Assembly (NCBI GenBank): GCA_947086415.1
Contig: OX352293.1
Span: 16,909,448-16,973,447, forward strand
From: Pammene aurita
Taxonomy: Eukaryota; Arthropoda; Insecta; Lepidoptera; Tortricidae
DNA length: 64,000 nucleotides
Reading direction: 5' to 3'
The notes under the pieces were generated by a model, which worked only from the letters and a program-made list of their open reading frames with translations, had not been told where the DNA came from and made no database searches. The position numbers were made by a program, and so were the translations under genes. Positions 43,353-58,300 of the stretch are shown here, piece after piece (the first letter of the stretch is position 1; every line of letters begins with the position of its first letter).

Positions 43353-46300
43353 GTATGTGGTTTTGGTTCGTTATTATAATGTACAGTGTATATGACACCG
43401 ACCTATTGCATTGCATACTTAGATCTAAATTTTAACCTTCTTAACTGATGATCGATGATGAGTTATTACAAAGGTAACCCAACCACCTCTTCATTTGTAC
43501 CAGGACGTCAGTCTCAGCTAAGTAAAACAATTATATGTACCATCGGGTTCAAAATTGTATGGTCAATTTATCAATGAATTCATTCATAAATTGGCCATGC
43601 AATTCTGAACCCGATTGTTCATTATAGGTTTTTTTCGAGTAATAATCTGGTTTGCTTCCAGATAATCCCGTCCGAATATGAAAAGGAAATGAAAATGAGT
43701 ACCCAGGAACGACTGCAGACCCTTCACAAAATAGAGGTGGACAACATTGTCACTGTGGGTGCTAAACACAACCCTGCCAGCGTCATCCTAGAGTTTATGC
43801 CAAAGATCCTAGTATTTCAGAACTTTAAACCAAACGAGAAAGTGACTACGAAGTTTTCTGTTAAGAATATAAGCAAGGTTAGTAAATACAGGACAACTAG
43901 GTACTCTAAGACCAACCATTTTTAGGTTTATGTGTTTATTAACAATTACTTACTACTTACTCCTCTGGCGCAGCGACCCAAAGTGCATCTTGGTCTCCAA
44001 TTAATAATTAGGTACACAATTTTATTTTGCTTTACTCCGTCGAATTGTAGTTGTTGATGTTGACAATAATGATTGATTAAAATCTTGTAAGTTGTACGTA
44101 TGTTCTCACCAGTTCCCGGCAGTGGCGTAGTGAGTAGTGGGGCAGCCAGGGCACGTGCCCTGGGCGCAATCAAGAGGGGGGCGCAAAAAACTAAGTTTGT
44201 TAGTTAGCAAATTGAAAAATAATTCCATCCAAATCGGCAAACAAGGCGAAAAAAAAGTTTTTTTAAAATAATTTCATTGATTTCTTTCTGAATATACTGC
44301 GAATTAATGTATAATACCTACTATACCTAGGTACTTACGGACCCATACAATACAATCAGTAAAATTTGTAAACCTAAATATTTAGACGTAAAATTTTGAT
44401 TCTTATTATTTAGTGAAGTTATGCGATTAATTTCGTGAGTAATGGTAGTTGAGCTTAAAAAGACACATCTATCAAACAATTAGCAACATGTAGATTTACA
44501 TAAGTACATACATTTTCTTAAACATCAATCGATTCTATGTCCCGTGACATTCAAATTTCAAATATCGTCAAAATCGAAAAATTAAATAATTGCCAAAATC
44601 TGAAAAAAATATGATTATTCGTTTTTTGACAAAGTTGCGTTCGGCGCTCGAGGTCACCAACTTGGATCATTTATTGGGCCAACATCACGAACAAGTCTGC
44701 AAAAAAATCAGATCTACTAGATTTGACGCACACAATATATATAAATAAATAAATATTATTATGACATTCTTACACAAATGATTGTATAAAGTTACTGGAT
44801 CAATACCCAATTTATGAATGAATTTATTGATAAATTGGGTATGCAATTATGAACCCGATTGTACCTGACGTAACTTTATAGAAGAAATAGGTATGTTTTT
44901 AGGGAATTTATGATATTTGAGGCATGAAAAAATGCGGTAAAGTATTAATAAACTTTTTTGTGTTGTTAGAACACATTTTTTTTTATAAAATTATGCATGT
45001 TTAACTCCAATATATTTATATAAGCAACAAATTTTTGCGAATTATTGTAGGTTTCGACTTTTTTTGCATTAATTTAGTCATTGTTGAACGTAGCCTATTC
45101 GTGAAAGAAACACGGTGAAATATTTTTCAACAATGATTTCCATATTCTTAATTAAAATCCATCCGCGATTGTCGTGGTGTCGGTGTCATGAAGTGAGGCG
45201 CCGCACCGCATCGTGAAATCCATGAACACTGTGCTAGGTAGTGTGTTTTGTTATAAGTACACATTTTTACCTAATTATCTGATAATACCAATAATTAACC
45301 GACTTTGAAAAAAAGAGGACAGTTCGGGTGTATAATAACTATTTTCACCTATTTCTGTTCTGACCCCCCTCGACCCTCGGACTCATACTATTTTGCCTAT
45401 GATTTTATGATGGGTTCCATGTAGAATTGCGAAAGCTCCTAAATGTTTAAATGCTCATTGCGTAGTAATATCGGTGCTATCTCTGCGTGCCCAATTGGTG
45501 GTTGCTTCCGGAAACCGAAGAGTTCCGTTCCGTACATAACTCAATTTTAATATTGTTTTTTTCGGTGTACTGCCATTTCGCCGAAAATTCTTTCATCCAA
45601 TTTCATTTTCCAAACAACTTATCGCATAACGTTTAGTTAGCATACCAACATTTAGCAAATTAATGTTTCGCATAGTTTTATTTGGCCGAATTTTTTATTT
45701 GGGTTAAGGTTAGTATGCCAAATAAAAATATGCATAAAATAGGTATGCGAAACAATATTTTGCCATCTGATGCTTCTGCCAAATGAAACAATGGGAAAAA
45801 TAGTTTGGGAAGTGATAATTTGTCATACAATACAATTTTCGGCCACATATAGTAGTTACAAATTTTGCGCATGCGGTAGTGACCTCTAAAACTTGTTTAA
45901 TAATTCTGAAAAAAATACGTCCATCATCTGTGCGTCTGCTTGTGCCACGAAAAATATAATTAAATTGATAAATATGAAAAAAACTATTTATGTCACTACC
46001 ACTTGCGGAAAATTTGTAATTCTTCAATTAAGAGTTTAAAAAAAACTTTTGTTTTTGTATAGTAAACAAATTAGCGTCTGCTTTTGACAAAGTCAATAAA
46101 ACAAGTCTTTTTTTTCGGTTTTACTTGGCACCAAGTGGCACCTTTTTAAGGGAAATTAATGTCAGAAATACCTTTGGATTTCCATATACTACATTTAACC
46201 TAATCGGTTCAGTAGCTTATAAGCAAATTGAATCTGTGACAGACGGACAGGAACCCTAAAAATCATCAGCCGACTATATTGTGGTGAAAATAGAATCAGC

Positions 46301-49300
46301 TATTAATCAGCATTATGGCAAAATAGCATGAACGCCGTATGTTCATATGACCAGCGATGGTATTTTCACCACGATACAGTCGGTTGACAATTTTTCATTT
46401 TTATAAAAGCATCTAAATTATCATCTGATAAATTTTCCATTGGGATGCGAGGGCAATTGTTGAGTGATTAAATGGCTATCGTTCCTCAACCCACCAACAG
46501 AGCGGCAGCTAACCTTCACGAGGCTTCATTATACATCGCCCTTAAACACTTCACAAGTTCTCGCTGTGGTCGGGGACGTTATTGGTCGTGAAATTTATTC
46601 CTGGCTTATTAGTTATTGTTATTACGGTCCATTACATACAGTCAATTTGTAGAATATTCAACAAAAAAAATTACAAGGGGGCGAAGTTTAGATGCGTGCC
46701 CTGGGCGCCGTTTTACCTGACTACGCCCCTGGTTCCCGGTGTCTGATTGAGCTGAGACTTAGTATCTATGCTTCCGTAATTTACATGACAATGCCTGATC
46801 TAATGACGCACTCGGAAGATGACCTAAGAACTCCTCGAGGAAAAACACAATCACATTGAATTAGGCTTATTTAAAATGAGAGAGGTACCTTTCTAATAAG
46901 GAGTTACTGAAAGATGTACAAAGAACAGGAGGTACGGCTATAAAAGTGTAAACAAATTTTTTGGCAGCTTCCTTAGTTTATATACCTATGTACCTACAAT
47001 AGTATACCCACAGACGACCGGCAAAAACGCTGGAGCGCCACTTGGACAACCGCCACAGATGTTCATTTATTAGTTAAATAACCAGATGCATAACCCTCAA
47101 ACTCATCGGTGTTGAGTGAGATTGTTTACAGTCATGTCTGTAGCGAGATTAGCAAGGTGAACACGTGTTGAGTTTAAATTAGAGTTAGCACGCGTCTGTA
47201 CTGTAATCGCACTTTTCGTTATAAAAACAGTAAGTCTGTAATTTAAGAACCCTCTATTATGGTAATGTGTATGTATACGACTGTTTGTTTGTAAATAAAT
47301 AATAACAATAAGCCCACAGAGCAGCTTGTGGCGAGCTGTTGGGGAATAACGACCCCACGGACCCTCGGGTACGAGTCGGGGTCGAGCACTCGTGCTCCAG
47401 AGACTCGGTCAGGGTCTCCGTCTCCGGCGTGTCTCTGTCGGTCGAAGTGGAACCCCAGGGGGACCTGCAGGACTCGGCTCTGGCTTGCCTTAATTGGCCA
47501 TCCAGAGGGCTCCCCTCTGAGAGCCACATGCTCCAGGAGTGGAAGTGATAAAGTGCATAACGCCGCGAGTAACTACTGAAAAAGCGCAGCACACTTCTCG
47601 ACACCCTTGAGCCGCTCACACCGGTGTTGCTCCTGGCCGTCTTTACGACGGCAGTTACAGGGGCCCATCTATACTCTATGTCTTTAGGTATTTAAATAAA
47701 AGTAAACAAACAATTTTTACATTTTCGGGTAGTTCTAACTTTTATTGGTTAACCAATCAAATACAAAACTGCCTGGATCTGTCACTTAACGACCTGGCTT
47801 TAACCAATATTATTTGATCGTGTAATGTTTTCATCTACCCTCAACTGGCTTAAGGAGCCATTTGAGGGTAGATCTTATTTACTTTTATTTAAATACCTAA
47901 AGATACAGAGTATAGACAGCGCTTGTCTCGATAACTTGTGTAAGCAATGTTGTGGCAGGTGTCCGGACATATTTGCAATAGCCCAATCCAAAATCCGCCC
48001 ATAGACCAGTACTCTTTCCATTTTACCTACAATAGCCTCGAATGCCTGCTGATACCGATTCATGGATATCTATTTATGTAGGGTAATTGTGCTAGTTTCC
48101 CGTCCAGGTCCAGTTTACCGTCCACTTGATTAAATTGCTGCAAATAAATGGGAAAAACTTTTAAAGGTCAATATAGTTTATATTTATAGTTTATTCTTTA
48201 GTAGATTTTTAATTTTAAGCTTTTAATTTGGGGAAAACTTGAAGATAAACATATAAATAAGTATGGACGGAAAACTGACAAGAGTGGACGAAAACTAGCA
48301 CAATCACTCTACTCGTGAATGGGTTTTAGCAGGCGTCCCATATGCCATCAAAACTCTCCATCTAACGGCCTCTGCTTGCTGGATCTGTATCCACGCATGC
48401 TTAAAATGACCGGGCTCGAAAGACTCGAGCGTTTTTAAACGAAGATACAAAAAATATTAAAGAATGTATGATGTAAGGGCGTTGTGAGAGGTTACGGGTT
48501 GGTTATTAATTTAGTGTTTTTTTATAAATTATTAACAACATTTATGCACCGTCATAAATTCGTAACACAAATGAACCGGCGGTTAAAACGCTTGTGAAAT
48601 GTACCCGTCTCACGTTAGGTTATTCGTACTCAGCCCAAGTGGAAGCTAGCCCGAACTTTTAAAGTCAAATATAACCCTAATAAAATAAAGTGTGAGAGTC
48701 GTCGTATATTTCGAAATTTAATATTTTAAAAAGGTACCTCCGACAATAGTATAAATAAATACTTAGGTACTACAAATTCCTTGCATTGCATTCCATTCAA
48801 AATATGATTTGGGACGAAAATACACTGGGGATAGTAAATCACTGCTTAAATAGTAATATATTTAGTTGTAACTGTACCACAGGCGTCAACATACTTGACT
48901 ATGATATACAAGGAGTCGTCGTTGTTCTTCGTGAAGCCGGTAGGCGGCAAGCTTCCGTCGCGCCTGGCTCCCGGCATCAGCGTGACCTTCAACGTGACCT
49001 TCCTTCCCGACCAGCACACGGACTATGCGCACAAGGTGACCTTCAGCACTGAGAAGGACCAGTATGTGTTGGCTTTGTTTGGTAAGATTTTTCAACATGT
49101 CAACATTATTACATTTATTACTAACTAAGGAAGCGTAGCAATCGATTTAAAAAAAACCGGCCAAGAGCGTGTCGGGCCACGCTCAGTGTAGGGTTCCGTA
49201 GTTTTCCGTCCGCCACAGTAAGTGTCCCCACTTGAGAGTTAAAAAAATGGGTTTTATCAAAACTTTATTTGAAAGCACGTCATTTCATTGTGATTTTGTA

Positions 49301-52300
49301 GAAATTACAGGTACAATAAACACCTGCTTATAGGGTTAAATTACAAACTTAGTTCAGAAATTATTTAGTAATATTTTTTCTAAAACTATTCAACCTATCA
49401 AGTTCAAAATAATAAGTTTTTATAAAGTTCTACTTTTGAGATTTTTTTCATATTTTTAAAACTTACGGTTCAAAAGTTAGAGGGCGGGGGGACACATTTT
49501 TTTAAATTCTGGAGCAATTATATCCGTAAAAATTTAAATTATCAAAAAATGATTTTACTAAACCCCTATTCATTTTTAAATACCTATCCAACAATATATC
49601 ACACGTTAGGGTTGAAATGAAAAACAAAATCACTCCCCACTTTACGTATAGGGGAGGTACCCTAATGAAACATTTTGTCGGCGTGATTGATATACATATT
49701 AGTACCAAATTTTAGCTTTCTAGTGCTAACGGTCACTGAGATTATCCGCGGACGGACGGACGGACGGACAGACATGGCGAAACTATAAGGGTTCCTAGTT
49801 GACTACGGAACCCTAAAAAGGTGATGTGAATCGTTTAAGATGTTTTAAGTACCTAATTCAAATCCGTAAACTATAAAAAAAAATCTTGAGGGTCCCAAAA
49901 CAAAATACAGTGTGTTTTTAACCTCAATGTGCGACAACGGTGTGTTGGTTTCTCTATGGATGTTATATTTACTTATATCGTAAGGTATTTTGATTTATGG
50001 CAACTCAAGCTTATCTAGGCCAATCGATCTTCCAAGCTCAAAGTTATTCTTCTCTCAAAATGAAACGAGTTCGTTAAAACTTAAGATTATAGTTTTTTTT
50101 CTCATATTAATTTTATAAGAGATCTAAGGTTCAGTAAGACCGACGCGTAGAATAAATAGTTGTAATTTTTACATTCTTCAGTATTTATTTGATAAAGTTC
50201 CGGTTGCACCAAACCGTCTGTTAATGTCATCGTTAAAATTTACTTGTATTAAAAGTTTGTTAGTTCTCTGTGAGATGATAACTGAACCGCCATATTTAAA
50301 GTTAATCAGTCCGCCAAGTGTGGTGTGGTTGGTACAACTTACCTAGTATGTTCCTTCAATAGGGCAGATGCCCTGGTTGTGGCCAGTATTCCGGTTTTGG
50401 CCATTTTAAATTTTACTAAGGTATAGACAAATTTATAAGTCTATATGGTTGAAAGTTGATATAAGAATAAATTATGGAAGCACAGATGACGCTGTCTGGC
50501 TCTTTTCTGACATTTCATTTAAGCAAAAAAAAAATCTCATGTCAAAATCTTAACAGCGGAGATTCATAAAATATCATGGATTTATATGAAGTGAATCTAA
50601 TTCTTACACTTTTTCCCTAACCACAGTTGAACCTTATTATTACCGAGTAAAACAATCGTTCATCAGTCGTGACTAGTAAAAAGTAGTAAAAACGGTACGA
50701 TAAAGAGCATAATAGCAGGGAGCGGTGTCCCACTCGCACTTGTTACAAAACGTTACATTTTGATTGTCTGATGACGTCATTACCTCCTTAGTCAAAACGA
50801 GTCAGTTCCCTATATAACCTTCTCTTTCGGCCTCACTTTGTGACCGAAGAACCCACTTCCCACCCACCCATTTCATATAACAAATCCATGATAAATATAG
50901 TAATATATTTTTAATGACTTAATACATAAAGATTGTCATAATTTCTTAATGATACAAAATGACGGACGTCTGAATTTTAGCCAAACTCTCCTTTAAGTGG
51001 CCAAAACCGGGGCATCTACCCTACCTACATTAATGCAAACAGTAAAGCAATATGTATTTGGTTTAGCTATGGGCCCTAGGCCCCTGTTTGATTTTCCCGA
51101 CGAGATCTCCATACCACCAGCGCCTTTAAAAGTTGAAAATGATGTCTTAGTGATGGTACAAAACATTGGTTCAACGTCAGCTGGCTTCAAGTTTGACACG
51201 AAATGGTAAGTTATTCTTATAAGGCAGTGTTAGTAATTACGTACTGTACGACTCCTACCGAACGGGCGGAGTAGGCGCGCGTTTTACTACAACTACAAGA
51301 AATTGAACCTTCCATGAAAGTAGTTACGTTCCATGTTTGAATGACAGTTCCATGTCACCATCAGTTTTTCTCCTTCAACAATCATATAATTTTACAACCT
51401 CAATCTACTCAAATAAGTATTTATTCATCATCATCATCATCAGCCCGTTGCAGTCCACTGCTGGACATAGGCCTCTCCCAAGGTACGCCACAGAGCCCGG
51501 TCTGCTGCTTTCTGCATCCAGTCGCTGCCGGCCCTCTTATGTAGGTCATCTCGATATCTGGCCAGAGGGCGTCCCACGCTACGTTTGCCCAACCGTGGTC
51601 TCCTCTCCAGAACACGCTTACTCCAGCGATTATCGGTTCTGCGACATACGTGGTCAGCCCATTGCCACTTCAACTTACTAACTTTTAGAGCTATGTTGGT
51701 CACCTTGGTTCTCTGGCGGATCACTTCGTTCCGAATTTTGTCCTTCAGAGAGACTCCGAGCGTAGCTATAAGTATTTATTGTTTACTCAAAATAATAACA
51801 ATAATGTTACTTTTCAGTCCGTTTACAATGCAACCTAAATCAGCTCATTTAAACCCCAATGAAACAGTTCAAATCAAAGCAATAATTAAAACAATGCGAC
51901 AAGGACATATAGACGGAACATTATTCGCCTTGTTTGAAACCGGTAAGTATCATACTTACTTAATTAGAATTGTACAAATATAATTATATCTTAAATATAT
52001 TCATATCCCGATCTGAATGCTTTAAGAAAAGGCTTAGGCCATAATATACATTGCATTAATATACTCCTTTGCTCCAGGTGAAATATTTAAAATCAGACTG
52101 TTCGGATCAACATTTCTGGTCAGCATTGAGCTCGAGAAACAGGTGGTCAGGTTTTTAGAAACATATAACACTATGGTGCGCCAACAGACCTTTAAGATTA
52201 CCAACAAATCTGAACATCTCCTCACCTATATGTGCATGAAAAATGAAGACGTGATTCACGGTACTCTTACAATTTACACATTTTATCAATTGATTAATAA

Positions 52301-55300
52301 GGTTTTGTTCCTTAATCTACTACTTTTTGCGTTAATTTTACTTATTATTAGACTTGTTTCATTTGGATGAGTTGTCAATTAGGCATATTTCTATGTAATT
52401 TAGGTTTTTAGACTTTCGATTCTAGCTGTTTTTGATTTGTTATTCAACAGATTTTGATGAAAAAGTGACATTAGCCAATATATTCTACGAATTAAAGAGA
52501 AGTGAATTAGCAAAGTGCCAAAAGCTTGTTTACTATGATGTCCTAAACAGTGACGAACATGACCGTGTGTACACCAGGATATTCTTTGACCAAATACACT
52601 CTCTCGTAGCTGATGAAACGTTGCATTTCCAGCATGCTCATTTTTCTATCACACCCATTGTAAGTATCAAGCGGAGGCGGACATGTTTGAACAAATATGA
52701 AATGTTAGTGCAATCTTTTCAGCAATCAATATTTGGTATTTTAAGAAAAATGTATAGAAATGCACACATCATAAATTTGTCATCTTCGTCGTCCTTTCCA
52801 ACGTCCGATATCGGATACGCTCTTAGAAGTCGCCAAGGTTTCTACTTAAATGCCAAATGAATAAATTACCGTAACCACAATATAATATGCATAATTAGTT
52901 TGTAAGACATTATCTTCTATTATTTGCAACCTTGCTAACCAGTAGTGTCGCTTAACTTCAAACTCAGGTAAATCCATTAGACCCTCTCAGCAAATATTTA
53001 CCCTATTACCTTTTATTAATACCAAAATCGCATAATCTGACAGATGGATTTACCCGAGTTTGAAGTTAAGCGACTCTAGATACTGTACCTACTGCGATAA
53101 ACCATATTAGTATTACGAGAAATTATCGTGGTCTTATTAGAATATAAAAAATATTGCCGCCTTTTGCTACAATTTTAGGTACTTACTGAAAATATTCCGA
53201 ATGCTTCCAGCAAGGAAAACTTTGGCCAAATAAGTCCACGGAACTGACGATAACTTTCAATCCGAAAGCAATAGGGGATTTTAAAGCTGTAGCATATTTG
53301 GACATAGATGGAACAGCAGATCGCTTTCCACTTACAATGGTCGGGATATCTCTCCCCCCAGAAATTGTCCTCAATTTGGAAACATTGGATATGGACCGTG
53401 TTTATATAAACAAGAAGTATAACTTCGAAATAGTTGCTATAAACAGGGGCAAGTACTTTCGTTGACTTATTATCAACCGCCTTTTGTTTTGGGCGTAAAA
53501 TATCTACTTAGTTTTTGCCAAGACTCTTGTCGATGTCAGGTAGTTCCAACGGGTTTCAATGTGTATATAGTTTTTACGATTATTGCAATCTCTATTCCTT
53601 TACATTCTCCAAAAACAGCATGTCAAAAAAATCACCAATGATTGTATTGAGTGTTACACTCACACCTGTTAGGAAGTCGTAGAGTTAATTGTTATGTAAA
53701 GGCTGTGTGTATTTAATACCTGTTCATTTTAGGTCAGTTTAGATTTGACTGAGCTGTTGTAACGACGCTTGCTTACTGTGCTTATGACGTTACGTTTATT
53801 ACTAATGCTTGATTCAGGTCACATAAACGGTGTGATAGTGTATCAGGACGTGCCTACGCTGTTTGGTAGTCACGTGACCTGTACGCCTGCGCTGCGCTGC
53901 CTGCGCCCGGGCGAGCGGGACATCTTTGTCATCTCCTTTAGCAACTCCAATCAAGGACCCTACTTTGAGGAACTTAAGTTTCTGATACGTGATACTTCTG
54001 TGATGTTGAAATTGTATTTGAAGTAAGGAAGTAAATCTAAGCTGCGATAGAAAAAAAAATATTCTTGCTTCCTAATGGCCTCCTAGCCCAGTCGGTAGTG
54101 ACCCTGCCTACGAAGCAGGAGGTCCCGGGTTCGAATCCTGGTCAGGGCATTTATTTATGTGGTTATCACAGATATTTGTGCCTGATTTATGGGTGTTTTC
54201 TGTGTATTTAAGTATTTATTCATATTTATTTATTATACAGTCTGTAAATTTTATACGGGCGTATACTTTATCCACCTATAGTATCCTGCAATAGGACTCA
54301 TATAGTACAATCATTTAGTTAAATAGTGTTATTAATTATGTGTAATGATTTTTTAAAGTCCTACCGGGCACCAATGTACGCTATCCAACTGATTTAAAAC
54401 TGACATAACTGACGTGACGCACCGGTAAGTTAATTGTCATGGATGCAATTCATTGCGGGCTGAATTATTATGTATGAAAAAAAAAATCTTATTTTCATAA
54501 AGAAATAAATGTAAATAGGTTCCCTAGGTCCAATACTAATCGCCATCACAATATACGCCCGTATAAAATTTACACACGGTATATATCGTCGTCTAGTACC
54601 CATAACACAAGCTTTAATGAGCTTACTGTGGGCCTAGGTCGATTTGTGTGAGATTTTCCTATAATATTTATTTATTTGCTTCGTTAAATTGATTCTCACC
54701 TCCTGTCGCTCAAATACAATTTGCAAAGACAAACAGAATTTTGATTGTCAAAATTAAGATTTAAAATTCAATGGAATGGGAGGTCTTTTTATAGGCTTCG
54801 AGGCGGCTAGACTCTAGCCGCCTAGCTAGCCTAGCTAGAGCATAATTAAAACACGATTATTTAACTTTGTAACTATTTAGGTAATAGAATCAGCCTTTTT
54901 ATTTCAGAGGAGAAGTGATTTATCCTTCGGTGAGGTTTAGTACACCAAGTTTAGACTTCGGAGTTGTTAGCCTTGGTAAAATCGCTTTTATACATTTATA
55001 TTGTCAGTTATCATCAAGAGTATATTGTCAGTTAAGTTTATATATTGTGTTTTTACCTTATTGCAGGAGTACCGAAAACTTTAGAGTTTGAAGTTATAAA
55101 TGAATCAATTGTAGATGTTGGTGCATCAGTGAAAATTTCATCAGATGGTCCAGAAGTAAGCAGTATCATGTTGGTTGATTATGCTTTAGCTGAAATGCCG
55201 AAACCGGAAATTCCGCATTGGCCAAGGGAATTTGACATACAACCGGCAAAAATTTATATGGGGCCGCAATCCACAATTTCTCTGAGGGTTTGTATATAAA

Positions 55301-58300
55301 CATGATTAATTAATGAATAATGACATGATAGTTTTTAATTATTTCAAACTAGCCAAGTGTTTAATGTCACACTCTCTATATACTATACTTTAATAGCCCT
55401 GTGGCGCTTGTAGCCCCTTAATGCCCAATCTATTTTTGGGCCAAGTGGATAATGGCCCTAAAAATGTGACACTAAATCTTGAATTCTCGGGTTTTTGAGC
55501 AAAATAACTAAACTTGTGGGCCGTAAGATCACATTTTGCCGTTCCTAAAACAGCCCACAGGCCACAGGTATTCTCAGAATAGTAAAGGTATAGAATATTG
55601 TTGCTACGAAATAGTGCCGTCTCAGCAAGATGCTAGCAGCGCTGGTCTTCCATTGGCCACTAGGCCTTACGAGGTTAAGTTGTATGATGTCAGATAACAC
55701 TGATTGTAGAATGTGTGGTGAAGAGGACGAAACAATGAAACACTTAATGTGTGAATGTCACGCTCTAGCCAGAGAATGAAGGACTTTGGAACTGGCTATC
55801 CAATCCAGAGCCCTTGAGCTCCATTATCCAACACATGGAGTTGGTTGAAAAAGCTCTTGAATAGGTGTACTAGAGGGCAATTACACAAAAGATCCCTTTG
55901 GGTCGAAGTGTCCCTTTGGGCCCCCGAATTAAATAAGATAAGTTGTACGAGTAACAAATTTGTGTACGCAGGTTACTTTAACTGCCAATTTGATACGGGC
56001 AAATCAGACATCTCTCGAATTGGAAATAAATAACTCGGACAGCCCTCCTATTACTTTACCGGTGACTTTCGATGCCAGAGTTCCCGAGATCATTCCCGCA
56101 CCAGATATCAAGCTGCGAGCATGTTTCTTGGATTTTCCTTATCAATATGAAATAGAAATAAAAGCGAACGAAATAACAGGATACTATAATGTTGTACAGC
56201 AGGAAGTAAGTATTGATATCTAATGAAGTTAAACTATAACAAGAAAACAAAAAAAAATGTTATTTTCAAGTAGAAAAGTTACTATATAAATTATAAACTG
56301 AAATGGATGTCAGATACGTAATAAAAAATGCCTGGAGTGCCCGGGTAGCCTATTGGTAAGGGCGTATGCCGCGAATGTCTAAGACGCTGGTTCATTTCCA
56401 GCCCTGAGCACCGGAGGCCTTGGTCACTTTTTCTTTCGTACCTAAATATATGACATCTATTTCAGTTTGCAAAGTAACATTAGGTAATTTAAATCTATCC
56501 TTACATTAAATTTATATTTATTACTAGCTGTGCCCGCGGCTCCGCCCGCGTGGAATTCGGTCTGTGTCAAAACGTTAAACGGCTAATTCACCCCTAATTT
56601 CTCTCCCGCTACCCTGGAGGCGGAACTCGAAGTAAAGTTGACAGATGGATACGCTAGAGGACAGAGTCCTAATAAAATATTTTACAATTATCACATTTAT
56701 CACTAATTGAAACTACACTCAAAAATTAATACTTCTTTTATCCTATTTTTTTTTGGTATGATTTAACGACATAGAGTAGTAGGTGTATATCGGATTTTGT
56801 ATTTATACGTTCATGTCCACGGCAAATATCATCCAAATCGATCCTCCCGTCAAATCAGTCTAAGCATGAAAGGTAAGAACAGGCGCGGTTGAAATTGGGG
56901 AAGGGGGGGAGGGTCACAAATACAGAAATTATTTTTTTCTATTTGAGGTGTACTTGGAGGGGGGGGGGGGGGGGTCCATGACCCATGCAAATTTAACTCA
57001 ATCGAGTGTAGTGGCTACTCATGGCAACATGGCGAAACTATAAGGGTTCCTAGTTGACTACGGAACCCTAAAAAGAGATAAATAGTAGTTTATGTAACTG
57101 TTACGTAAGAAGGCCTAATTATGTACAGAAGCATACACTGCTTTACCTACACACATATTAAAAAATTAAAAATCCATTGAAGCCATTAGAATGACCGCCA
57201 TGACCAACCTAAGACCTCGTTCGCACGAGAGTTAAAATAGCGTTGCGTTATAACCCGACGTTGGCGGTTCCGTATGCTCAATTTGATTTAACGTCCAACG
57301 CCCAACGTCGAAAATCGAACAGTGCTCGATAAAAAAGCGCCACGTTTTAAAACCGCCTTCGTGTGAATAAATACAAGGTTTTCAATTTGTTCTATTTAAA
57401 CGTTTTTTTAACGCCCGTTGAAAAAGCTCTCGTGCGAACCGGGCCTTATTGCGCCGGCGGGGGGTACCAGCGGTCAGGGGGGGGGGGGTGAATTTTCATA
57501 CGTGTTTACCACACTGTCACAGATAATACACTGATGTTACGTTACTGGTTGCAATAATTGTGGTAATTACATACGGTTCCGAACGCGGAATAGAGGATTT
57601 ATGATGTTGGTGTAGATCAAGATATTTATTCTTCAATGAAAGCACATTACAATGCACTAATGAACGTCAGAGAAAAATAAAGTACGTGAGTGTCGTGGAA
57701 CACTCGGTTGGAACGAAGTTATGTTATTTAATTTTTGACTTTTTTGTAACTTTTGTTGTTTTATTTTCTTTTTGTATTTTTTTCAATTTTTGAAATTTTT
57801 GAAAAATTTGAAATTTTGCCATTTATGACATTTTTTACTTTTAAGTTTTCGACTTTTTTCACTTTTATCACTTTGTCACTTCTCACTTTCACTTTTCACT
57901 ACACTTTACTTCACTTTATTCTATTTTATATATTTTTTATTTCATTCCATTTTACATTTTTCTCAATCATATGGGTGTCGCGTTTTCGTGACGTGACGCT
58001 TTTTCGTGACGGCCACGTGACTTTTTTTCGCCTAGCCCCCCATCCGCGAACCGTCCGATAAGGAACTTCGTTCCAAAACTACCACCGGTTCTAACCCTAC
58101 ACCTCTGGCCCAAGAAGTATTATGACCGAAAAGAAACTCGACGGGACTTAGTTTATTTTTTTCAAAACAGTAATACATGATTAGATCTTGGGGATCAATG
58201 TTACTCTGCGTCCGTAGGAAACACCTTAGACAACCCTACACGTGATCCCTGGGTGGTGCTTAAAGAGTAACAAACTTGGCAGCTGCACTGTCCCCTCTGG

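Noticed and set aside
47243..47619. Overlapping 94-120-aa ORFs on both strands
   Set aside because: Open only because of local GC content in a probable LINE 3' region.
57753..58061. 102-aa Phe-rich ORF, possible membrane peptide
   Set aside because: Low-complexity T-rich tract; composition alone explains it.
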